Source: CAWGXG01 sp963826505
GTDB taxonomy: Bacteria > Chloroflexota > Anaerolineae > Aggregatilineales > Aggregatilineaceae
Direction of reading: 5' to 3'
Assembly (NCBI GenBank): GCA_963826505.1
Contig: CAWGXG010000006.1
Span: 744,001-808,000, forward strand
Length of the DNA stretch: 64,000 bases
A program made the translations under genes and the position numbers. Shown here piece after piece: positions 39,230 to 46,814 of this stretch (its first letter is position 1; each line of letters opens with the position of its first letter). The notes under the pieces were generated by a model. That model did no database searches and was not told the DNA's origin. It worked only from the letters and a program-made list of their open reading frames with translations.

Positions 39230-39265
39230 TTCTTCCTAACACAATTTAATGGTGATAAGGAGCCC

Positions 39266-40196
39266 ATGATGTTGGCGGCCCTGAAAAATCCAAGGACATA
39301 CACCCCTTATATATTCTTGCTACCCGCCGGGGCGATTCTGGCCATCGGGCTGTTGTTTCCTTTATGGCGTGCTCTACAGCTCAGTTTCTATGATTGGGAT
39401 ATGGGGACACCCTGGGCATCCAAGGAATATGTCGGACTAAACTCTTATGAACGCATGGTGAATGATGAAGGCGTTCAAGAGTTGTTGGTGGTTACCCTCA
39501 AATATAGTTTTTGGATCATCGTCAGCGAGATGATTATTGGCGTCGGATTAGCTCTCCTTCTTGAAAGATCGGTACGCGGGATTGCGGTGTTTCGGACGAT
39601 CTTCATCTTGCCACTGATGGTGGCTCCCGTGGTCGTGGGTCTGACCTGGCGTTATATGTTTGATGCGCGTAACGGGATGATCAATTACTACCTCGAAAAG
39701 ATAGGACACGCAATTCCAGTCCTCGAATCCTTGGGCTTTAAGACGCAAGTCTGGCTATCCGATCCCGACCTGGCGATGGGGTCTTTGGTCATTACCGATA
39801 TTTGGCAGTGGAACTCCTTTCATTCTCATCATTGTATTGGCCGGGTTGCAGGGGTTGCCCAACGATGTGATGGAGGCGTCTTATATTGATGGAGCGTCAT
39901 GGTGGCAGATGACATGGCGCGTCAAACTGCCTATGCTGCGCTCGATTCTGCTAGTCACGCTGTTGATGCGACTGATTGATGTGTTCCGCGCGCTTGAAGT
40001 TATCTTTGTGATGACGTTTGGCGGTCCCGGTCGCAAAACCGAAGTGCTCTCCCTCCACATTTACAAAACGGCTTTCACCTCGATGGACCTCGGTTACGCC
40101 TCAACGGTGTCCATGTTGCTCATCGCCATTCTATTTATTCTGAGCCTGGGCGTTCTGCTTTACTCCAATCCGCTGAAAGAAAGAACGGAGTTCTAG
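39266..40196 (+). pseudogene. Sugar ABC transporter permease, MalF type, one frameshift
   Basis: About 310 codons with six helices. The first frame covers YIFLLPAGAILAIGLLFPLW to VITDIWQW, and the second continues PFILIIVLAGLQGLP and carries the EAA loop EASYIDGASWWQM. A surplus A near 39810 (TGGAACTCC) shifts the frame; removing it restores a complete protein ending LYSNPLKERTEF. AAGGAG precedes ATG 39266. All neighbours in the operon are intact, so a sequencing error is plausible. Confidence 0.85.
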
Positions 40197-40198
40197 TC

Positions 40199-41074
40199 AT
40201 GACCCGACAGCAACTTGCTACCGCTCCCGCACTTTCTAGCCCGGCGGCTTACCGCAGAATCAAATGGTCTGTTGTTTCGTATTATGGTGCGCTCATTTTC
40301 CTGTCAATAGTTTGCCTGATCCCGATCATGGTGATGGTGTTGACTTCGCTCAAAACGCAGGTGGAAATTCTGTCCAGCAAGCCCACCTGGATTTTTCAGC
40401 CAACGCTCGCCAATTACAACTATATCTTTGAGAAGCTGTATTTCGAACGCTATCTCAAAAACTCGATTTATGTGGGGATTGGTTCGACGGTTATTACTCT
40501 GATCACAGCCGGTATGGCTGCTTATGCCCTGGCACGGATGCGTTTTCCGGGCAGGGGGTTGATGGCTCAGACAACCCTCATAATCCGCATGGTTCCCCCC
40601 GCGGTGTTGGCGGTCCCAATCTTTGGGTTGTGGCTGGAATGGGGCATCGAAGACGGTCGTAAAGGTTTGATCTTGTTCTATACCGCGCTCAATTTACCAT
40701 TCACCATCTGGCTACTGATCGGATTCATCAAACAAATCCCGATCGATCTTGAAGAAGCCGCCATTGTCGATGGGGCAGGACCATTTCAGGTGTTCTTCCG
40801 TATCTTGTTCCCAATTTTGCGTCCGGGATTTGCGGTGGCGGCTATCTTCACCTTCCGTATCGCGTGGAACGAATACATTTTGGCGCTCATTCTGACCAAT
40901 CGCGTCACCCGCACTTTGCCGGTAGCTACGACCTTGTTCTTAACCGATGAGGGGGTTCAATGGGGCCGGATCATGGCGATGGGTACACTAATCGTCATCC
41001 CTCCGCTGATTTTGACCTTCTTCTCCGCACGTCAGATTATTGCCGGGTTGTCTGCCGGTGCGGTGAAAGGATAA
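40199..41074 (+). CDS. Sugar ABC transporter permease, MalG type
   Basis: 291 residues, six helices, EAA loop LEEAAIVDGAGPFQVFF (about 183) and the C-terminal AGLSAGAVKG. It begins two bases after the MalF-type gene. It closely resembles the permease at the left edge of the window in layout (TLIIRMVPPAVLAVPIFGLW against STRMMPPIAAAIPLYLGIR). It forms the pore with the MalF-type partner. No dedicated ATPase gene is present. Confidence 0.92.
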   Translation: MTRQQLATAPALSSPAAYRRIKWSVVSYYGALIFLSIVCLIPIMVMVLTSLKTQVEILSSKPTWIFQPTLANYNYIFEKLYFERYLKNSIYVGIGSTVITLITAGMAAYALARMRFPGRGLMAQTTLIIRMVPPAVLAVPIFGLWLEWGIEDGRKGLILFYTALNLPFTIWLLIGFIKQIPIDLEEAAIVDGAGPFQVFFRILFPILRPGFAVAAIFTFRIAWNEYILALILTNRVTRTLPVATTLFLTDEGVQWGRIMAMGTLIVIPPLILTFFSARQIIAGLSAGAVKG

Positions 41075-41081
41075 GTTGACG

Positions 41082-41756
41082 ATGACTATACCTATGTTGC
41101 AAATGGCATTGGACACCTTCGATCTGCCCTCAGCACTCGGACCTTTACAAAAAGCGCATCGTCATATTGATGTGATTGAAGTAGGGACGATCTTGTGCCT
41201 ATCCGAGGGGATGCACGCGCTGCGCATTATCCGGAGCCTGTTTCCTGAGAAAACGATTCTGGCCGATGTGCGCATTGCCGAAGCAGGCAGCATGATTGCC
41301 AAAATGTGTTTTGAGGCGGGCGCAGATTGGGTCTCGGTGGTGAGTGGTGCCTCGATGACGACGGTACAAGTCGTATTACAGGTCGCGCAAGAACACGGCG
41401 GAGATGTCCAGATCGAACTTTCGGAGGGATGGACGTGGGAACAAGCACGCCAGTGGCGAGATATCGGGATTCGACAGGTGATCACCCATCGCAGCCGGGA
41501 CGCCGAAGTGAAAGGCACGTTGACCTGGTCCGAAATGGATTTCGACACCATTCGCAAACTAGCTGACATGGGGTTTCAGGTCACAGTGACAGGTGGCGTG
41601 AATGCGGAGGAGATACCTCTGTTTGCTGGAGTGCCGGTCTACATTTTTATCGCTGGGCGTGCCATTCTCGGCGCGAATGATCCTGCACAAGCCGCCGCGC
41701 ACTTCCAGGCCGCTATTGCCCAAACATTCACCATACACCAGAAAAGCACATCATGA
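41082..41756 (+). CDS. ulaD: 3-keto-L-gulonate-6-phosphate decarboxylase, UlaD type
   Basis: About 224 residues, colinear with E. coli UlaD: PMLQMALDTFD, IDVIEVGTILC, ADWVSVVSGA, VQIELSEGWTWEQARQWRDI, HRSRDAEVKG and VTVTGGVNAEE-IPLF. The enzyme decarboxylates 3-keto-L-gulonate-6-phosphate to L-xylulose-5-phosphate. The usual catalytic DxKxxD motif reads ADVRIAEAG here, so Lys is replaced by Arg and the second Asp by Glu. The His and Arg of HRSRD are kept. ATG 41082 fits the family start, but TTG 41076 is also possible. Its stop overlaps ulaE (ATGA). Confidence 0.88.
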   Translation: MTIPMLQMALDTFDLPSALGPLQKAHRHIDVIEVGTILCLSEGMHALRIIRSLFPEKTILADVRIAEAGSMIAKMCFEAGADWVSVVSGASMTTVQVVLQVAQEHGGDVQIELSEGWTWEQARQWRDIGIRQVITHRSRDAEVKGTLTWSEMDFDTIRKLADMGFQVTVTGGVNAEEIPLFAGVPVYIFIAGRAILGANDPAQAAAHFQAAIAQTFTIHQKSTS

Positions 41757-42613
41757 AAACACTACCGCTTGGTATCTATGAAAAGGCTTTGCCCTACGAT
41801 GTGGATTGGCACCAACGCCTTGTATTGGCGGCTGAAACAGGTTTCGATTTTGTCGAGATCTCGTGTGATGAAAGTGAAGCGCGACAAGCACGCCTGGATT
41901 GGTCCGCCAACGAACGCATGGAATTGCGCCGGGCCATCGCTGAAAGCGGTACCCCGTTATTGACCATGTGTCTGAGTGCTCATCGTCGTTTGGCGCTTGG
42001 CAGTGCGTCGCCAACGATCCGGCAGCAGGGGCTTGACCTATTCCATAAGGCGATTGATTTTGCCGCCGATATTGGCATCCGCATGATTCAGATCGCTGGG
42101 TACTATGCTTACTACGAAGACGCCGACAGAGGAACCGAAATGCGCTACCTTGAGGGCCTGCAAACCGGGCTAGAGTGGGCCAGCAAAGCGGGCGTTATGT
42201 TGGGCGTGGAAACCATGGAAGGCAACAACGTCGTGGATTCCATCACGCGCGCCATGTATTTTGTGCATCTACTGAACTCGCCCTGGTTCCAGATTTACCC
42301 GGACCTCGGCAACATTGCCGCGCATGGGTTCGATTTGTTGACCGAGCTGGAACGCGGGCGCGGGCATATCGTTGGCATCCATGTGAAAAACTCGCGACCC
42401 GGTGAGCCTCGCCGCGTGCCGTTTGGGGAGGGTGTTGTCCCGTTTGTGGACGCATTCCGTAAGTTAGCCAGTATGGATTTTAACGGTCCAGTGATGATCG
42501 AGATGTGGAATGATGACTCGCCTGATGCGATGCAGATCATTCAGCAAGCACGTCAATGGATCGTGGCAAAAATGATCGAAGCCGGTTTGATAGCCCAGGC
42601 GAAAGCAGCATGA
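41753..42613 (+). CDS. ulaE: L-xylulose-5-phosphate 3-epimerase, UlaE type
   Basis: TIM-barrel epimerase of 286 residues matching E. coli UlaE: LPLGIYEKALPYDVDW, GFDFVEISCDESEARQARLD, MCLSAHRRLALGS. The four metal ligands fall in VMLGVETMEG (about 150), YPDLGN (about 182), IVGIHVKNSRPG (about 207) and VMIEMWND (about 247). It converts L-xylulose-5-phosphate to L-ribulose-5-phosphate. ATG overlaps the ulaD stop, and its own stop overlaps the ATG of the decayed ulaF, so the three were once a coupled cassette. Confidence 0.92.
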   Translation: MKTLPLGIYEKALPYDVDWHQRLVLAAETGFDFVEISCDESEARQARLDWSANERMELRRAIAESGTPLLTMCLSAHRRLALGSASPTIRQQGLDLFHKAIDFAADIGIRMIQIAGYYAYYEDADRGTEMRYLEGLQTGLEWASKAGVMLGVETMEGNNVVDSITRAMYFVHLLNSPWFQIYPDLGNIAAHGFDLLTELERGRGHIVGIHVKNSRPGEPRRVPFGEGVVPFVDAFRKLASMDFNGPVMIEMWNDDSPDAMQIIQQARQWIVAKMIEAGLIAQAKAA

Positions 42614-43256
42614 TATTAAAGACTTTACGCGAGGAAGTTTGGCGGGCCAATATCGAATTGTTGAAATATGGGTTGGTAACGTGGACAAGTGGCAACGTCA
42701 TCGGGCGCGATCCCGAAAGCGGGCTGGACGTGATCAAACCTGGCGAGGTCATGGTTGAGAACTTGACGCCGGAAGATAGGGAGATCGTGGGCCCCGAAAG
42801 CTAATTGATGGAAGGCGATCTAGGCCCGTATACTGATACAGCATCCCATGTGTATGTCTATAAACACCGCGACGACATGATGGGGTTGTTCACATTCATT
42901 CTAATCATGCGCCAGCCTTCGCGGGGGTTGCTATGTAATTTCGTTGTATCTGACTTCAATTGCCGATGAGTTTGGTAGGCGATTTTGCGAGGTGACGACA
43001 CACGGGTTGGTGGGGGGAGTTTGCTGTGATTTGGCGTTTCTCCGATAGCCTCGATGAAATAGCATGGCTTTTCACAGTTAGCTCCCGCCTCGGAAAAACG
43101 CCGAAATCCGCCGTAATGGTCGAAGATATGGCCAAACCGTCCTGGCTCGCGATGCAAATCGGGCAGCCCCAAGAACTCACGGCTGGAGAAATCGCAGCCA
43201 CCTGTGATCGGTATCAGAATCGGTATGGGATATTTAAGCGCAGCCGAAAGGAATAG
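42610..43256 (+). pseudogene. ulaF: L-ribulose-5-phosphate 4-epimerase (UlaF/AraD family), degraded
   Basis: The start is good: REEVWRANIELLKYGLVTWT, TSGNVIGRDPESGLDVIKPG. A stop follows at 42802, then MEGDLGPYTDTASHVYVYKH. After a frame shift the zinc site reads VVHIHSNHAPAFAGVAM, then a stop. Further shifted pieces are LYLTSIADEFGG-like sequence, SMK-stop-HG in place of MKNHG, and a final in-frame KTPKSAVMVEDMAKPSWLAM to CDRYQNRYG. The total length is near normal, so the gene decayed by stops and small indels rather than one deletion. This last Ula step must come from another gene. Confidence 0.85.
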
Positions 43257-43359
43257 ATGTCAGGTGGACTGGACGGTGCGATAATGCGAAGACTGAATCC
43301 CCTTGACAGCCAAGAAGAACGTAATGATTGAAGCTGTTGTGTTGATATAGACGGTTTAT

Positions 43360-43375
43360 TGACCGGTACCGGTCA
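43360..43375. promoter_or_regulatory. Perfect 16-bp palindromic operator before the sugar kinase
   Basis: TGACCGGTACCGGTCA lies 58-73 bases upstream of ATG 43433, between the decayed ulaF and the kinase. Its CG-rich symmetric form resembles LacI/GntR-type operators and suggests that kinase and rpiB have their own control. No second copy was seen in the window. Confidence 0.6.
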
Positions 43376-43432
43376 GTCTGGGATAAAGTCAGGAAGTAAT
43401 CCTGGAACATCACACTAACTTGAGGAAATACC

Positions 43433-44392
43433 ATGACTCGATTTGCTGTTACCACGCTTGGTGAAGGCCAGCTACGTTACAGTGTGCCGGTAGGAACACG
43501 GCTCGAAATGGTGTCGCAGTTGGATGTCCACGTTACAGGTACGGAAGCCAATGTGACCTGTTTACTCTCGCGCCTTGGTTGGCGCTGCGGATGGGTGAGC
43601 AGCCTGCCGGATACACCGCTTGGTCGCCGGGTTAGCAACGAGTTTCGCTTTGCAGGGCTTGATTTGGATGCGGTTATCTGGTCCAAATCTCACCGTCTTG
43701 CTACCTATTATGTAGAATATGCAAATCCGCCGAGGACGACCCAGGTTCTCTATGATCGCAGCAATACATGTTTCACCAATTTAACGCGGGAGCAGATTGA
43801 TTGGGATTATCTGTTGGATACCCGGTTGTTGCACCTTTCGGGGTTGAGTGTGCCGTTATCTAGCTCCATTCGTGAAATCATTATTGAAGCAATGGAGCGC
43901 GCAAAAGCTAAGAATATTCCCATAAGCTTTGATATGAATTTTCGCAAAAACCTATGGTCACCCGAAGAAGCGGCCAAAATGGTTAAGCCGTTGATCGCGG
44001 ACGTTGACCTGCTGTTCTTCGCGCGGAGTGATGCGCAGCGTATGTTTGGCTTCGGGGGTACACCCCGAGAAATCGTACAACAATTGGCGGACCTGACGTC
44101 TGCCGGACATATTATCAGCTCTTTGTCGCACGAGGGGTTGATCGGATGGGATCGGCAGCAATATTTCTACCAAGCTGCTCGCGAAGTAGGGATCGTTGAC
44201 CGCATTGGCGCGGGGGACGCCATGGTGGCAGGCGTATTGCATGGTTGGCTAAATGGGGATTTTGCCAAGGGCATCCGCTACGGCGTATTGACCGCTGCCC
44301 TAGCATTGAGCCAATACGGTGATCAAGTGCTGGTAACCCGTGAAGAACTGGACGAAATGCTTGATAGCCAGGGAACTGATATTGCTCGGTGA
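43433..44392 (+). CDS. PfkB-family carbohydrate kinase
   Basis: Ribokinase-like sugar kinase of 319 residues. It has the N-terminal substrate region VTTLGEGQLRY and TGTEANVTCLLSRLGW, PISFDMNFRKNLW, and the catalytic signature VDRIGAGDAMVAGVLHGW (about 250) with the base Asp in GAGD. It is closest in layout to 2-keto-3-deoxygluconate kinases, but the family is broad. In this operon the importer is not a PTS, so a kinase is needed to make the 6-phosphate that UlaG uses. L-ascorbate or 3-keto-L-gulonate are therefore candidate substrates (inference). It is followed by rpiB after 14 bases. Confidence 0.88.
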   Translation: MTRFAVTTLGEGQLRYSVPVGTRLEMVSQLDVHVTGTEANVTCLLSRLGWRCGWVSSLPDTPLGRRVSNEFRFAGLDLDAVIWSKSHRLATYYVEYANPPRTTQVLYDRSNTCFTNLTREQIDWDYLLDTRLLHLSGLSVPLSSSIREIIIEAMERAKAKNIPISFDMNFRKNLWSPEEAAKMVKPLIADVDLLFFARSDAQRMFGFGGTPREIVQQLADLTSAGHIISSLSHEGLIGWDRQQYFYQAAREVGIVDRIGAGDAMVAGVLHGWLNGDFAKGIRYGVLTAALALSQYGDQVLVTREELDEMLDSQGTDIAR

Positions 44393-44406
44393 AATGAGAG
44401 AGTGAG

Positions 44407-44862
44407 ATGAAAATTGCTGTTGGATCTGATCATGCGGGCTTCTTGCTTAAGGAGACCCTGGTTGAGCATCTCACAATGCAGGGCTGTGAAATTGTTGATT
44501 TAGGCACGGACAGCCCGGACCAAGCCGTTGATTATCCTGATTTTGCCAGCGCTGTAGCGCAAGCTGTCGCCAATCAAGAGGCCAATCGAGGAATTGTGGT
44601 CTGTGGCAGCGGAGTTGGAGCCAGCATCGCCGCCAACAAGATCAAAGGGGTTTACGCCGGGTTATGCCATGATACCTATTCCGCTCATCAAGGGGTTGAG
44701 CACGATAACATGAATGTGTTGTGCATGGGCAGTCGCGTCATCGGAGCCGCGTTAGCTGCTGCAATTGTTGATTTCTTTGTTAAGGCACAATTTGAGACAC
44801 ATGAAGAACGGTTTGTGAAGCGACATCAAAAAGTGCTTGCTATCGAGACAGAGATGCTTTAA
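44407..44862 (+). CDS. rpiB: Ribose-5-phosphate isomerase B
   Basis: 151 residues with the RpiB/LacAB hallmarks SDHAGFLLKETLVEHL, VDYPDFASAVAQAV, the active-site CGSGVGASIAANK and GVYAGLCHDTYSAHQGVEHDN. It interconverts ribose-5-phosphate and ribulose-5-phosphate in the pentose phosphate pathway, or isomerises related sugar phosphates. GAGAGTGAG precedes ATG 44407. It ends the operon just seven bases before the IS1182 inverted repeat. Confidence 0.92.
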   Translation: MKIAVGSDHAGFLLKETLVEHLTMQGCEIVDLGTDSPDQAVDYPDFASAVAQAVANQEANRGIVVCGSGVGASIAANKIKGVYAGLCHDTYSAHQGVEHDNMNVLCMGSRVIGAALAAAIVDFFVKAQFETHEERFVKRHQKVLAIETEML

Positions 44863-44868
44863 TTGTAG

Positions 44869-46678
44869 GTACACCCCGAACAAAGGATACCGTTGGCGAA
44901 CTGGATTAGGCAGCAAATGCATGAAGTTTGGCGAAAGCTGAAGAGCGAGTTTGAGTTGGACGGTCAGCCGCGAGCCAATGCAACGCACGCATGATATTCA
45001 TCACGGTCGCGGTGAGCACTTGTTGTAAATGGGACTTGGCCAAGCCAAGGTAGCGAGCTTGCCGGATATCGAAAGCACGAACGCCTTGAGAAATAGTTCC
45101 TTCAACTCCAGCTCGACGGGCATATTGTTCAGCGAAATCATCCGTTTTTTCACGTTCGCGAGCCTTGAGCAATGTATCATGAAGTATCTTCGGGCGGACC
45201 GTGATCCCGCGGCGAGGAGGGTTTGATCGAGTACATTGCGTTTGGAAAGAACAGACGCGACAGGTGTGCTTGCTGAACTTAATCTGGATGACAGGTTTGC
45301 CACGACTGCTTAACGCAGGCAACCAGTGCAGGCTGGTTTGGCCAGCTGGGCAAGTGGCTTGTTGCGCCTCCCAATCAATCACGAAATCATAGAGTGAAAA
45401 GCCCTGGTCCTCACGAGCTTGCCATCCGGTATCTGAGCGCATTGGTCCGAGCAGGTCAATCCCATAATCGCGTTGACCAGTTACAATGGCTTGTGCGCTC
45501 ATATAGCCACAGTCAACAATATGGACAGTGGGCAAACAATCTTTGGTCTGTAAGGCTTGGTGAGTTGAGGTAGTCATCCCACTGTCTTGCGTGGTTGCCA
45601 CGGTGGTGTCAACATGGGTGATGAGACGTGGTTGGTCCAGATCACACGTTTCGGTGAGATGAACTTTGTAGCCGACCCAAGCGGTACTGCGTTTTTGCGA
45701 AAACCGAGCAGCTGGATCATAGGGTGTACGAATGGCTTGAGCGGCGGCGGGCACTTCTTTAGCAGTCCGCCACCGTAACTGACCGTTCTCAGCCCAGGTG
45801 TAGTTCTGTAACCAAACTAACCACAGTGTCCGAACAGCCGGTAACTCACGCAGCCAAAATAAGTTGTGTTCTTGCCAAAGCGCGGTTAATAAAGCCAATC
45901 CATCGGCACCGACCACCATCGCATGGGCTTCGCGCTCCGTTTCTTTGGTCGGAAGATGGTAATCGCTCACACGGGGACCATATCGCTCAACCCAGTCGAG
46001 TGTCGTGTGGTCTCTGGTCCATTCCGGGGCGGCCACGGCTAACGTATTCAGTGCCGCCCGCAGTGTTTCACCCACCAACTCTAACCGATTGAGGGTTCGA
46101 ATCGCCGCCAGCACTTCCGTCGAATCAGTGCGTTGCATCCCACGCTTTTTGATGAGCCCCTTCGCTCGACACAACTCCAATACCCGGTTGAAGATCTGTG
46201 CTTCGGCTCCATGCTTCACTAATCGCCCGCGAAACTCGCTCAACACACTGTAGTGAAAGCCGGTATCGGTCAATTCCAAACACAGCAGATATTTCCAGTC
46301 AAGGCGCGTACGGACTGCTTCTGCAGCTTGCCGATCTGATAGCCCTTCCGCAAATTGCAGCAATAACACCAAACACAACCGCATCGGTGACAAGGCAGGT
46401 TGACCTTCAATTGAAAACAAATCAGCAAAATCCTGATCCCCGAACAAGGTTCCGAAGGTCTCATACCAGTGCATGTACAGATTTCCTTTGGGAAAAATCT
46501 CCCACGCTACACGGGCTGTTTCTTCGGGTACGAGGTATTCAATTCTGGGCGGTAAGGACATGCTGTATTTCCTTCGCAGTGATAGTTCTAGACGCGACTT
46601 CCGTCCATCCTATCCCTTTTTCTTCTCTCAAGTCAACTGAATCCAGTTCGCCAACGGTATCCTTTACTCGGGGTGTAC
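44869..46678. mobile_element. IS1182-family insertion sequence
   Basis: Terminal inverted repeats of about 38 bp begin at 44870 (TACACCCCGAACAAAGGATA) and 46677 reading inward (TACACCCCGAGTAAAGGATA), with two mismatches. The outermost GTAC at both ends (44869-44872 and 46675-46678) could be a 4-bp palindromic target duplication, in which case the element proper is 44873-46674. It carries one intact transposase gene. It separates rpiB from the truncated end of the ligD region. Confidence 0.85.
44906..46561 (-). CDS. IS1182-family transposase
   Basis: 551 residues, full length for the family. The N-terminal region is IEYLVPEETARVAWEIFPKG and LCLVLLLQFAEGLSDRQAAE, with the DDE core around TDSTEVLAAI, VDCGYMSAQ and the C-terminal GVEGTISQGVRAFDIRQARY. 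A Cys cluster (CRVCSFQTQC) lies late. It should cut and rejoin the element at its repeats. The gene is uninterrupted, so the element may still be active, unlike every other IS trace in this window. Confidence 0.92.
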   Translation of the reverse strand: MSLPPRIEYLVPEETARVAWEIFPKGNLYMHWYETFGTLFGDQDFADLFSIEGQPALSPMRLCLVLLLQFAEGLSDRQAAEAVRTRLDWKYLLCLELTDTGFHYSVLSEFRGRLVKHGAEAQIFNRVLELCRAKGLIKKRGMQRTDSTEVLAAIRTLNRLELVGETLRAALNTLAVAAPEWTRDHTTLDWVERYGPRVSDYHLPTKETEREAHAMVVGADGLALLTALWQEHNLFWLRELPAVRTLWLVWLQNYTWAENGQLRWRTAKEVPAAAQAIRTPYDPAARFSQKRSTAWVGYKVHLTETCDLDQPRLITHVDTTVATTQDSGMTTSTHQALQTKDCLPTVHIVDCGYMSAQAIVTGQRDYGIDLLGPMRSDTGWQAREDQGFSLYDFVIDWEAQQATCPAGQTSLHWLPALSSRGKPVIQIKFSKHTCRVCSFQTQCTRSNPPRRGITVRPKILHDTLLKAREREKTDDFAEQYARRAGVEGTISQGVRAFDIRQARYLGLAKSHLQQVLTATVMNIMRALHWLAADRPTQTRSSAFAKLHAFAA

Positions 46679-46772
46679 TGCCCTTCAGTTTCTCGATCTC
46701 GACGTCGATGGCGCGTATCTGCTCGTCGACACTGCGCTGGTAATCCGCCTGGATGGTGTGCTGTCGGGTCAT
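46679..46772 (-). pseudogene. 5' end of an unknown gene cut by IS1182
   Basis: ATG 46772 opens TRQHTIQADYQRSVDEQIRA and IDVEIEKLKGS, a charged, coiled-coil-like start, and then enters the IS repeat. The other side of the element shows no continuation, so the rest of the gene was lost. It lies 42 bases after the ligD-type primase gene on the same strand. The family is not recognised. Confidence 0.5.
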
Positions 46773-46814
46773 GATAATGATTACCTCTTCGTGTCTATCC
46801 CCCTCGCGACCGAG

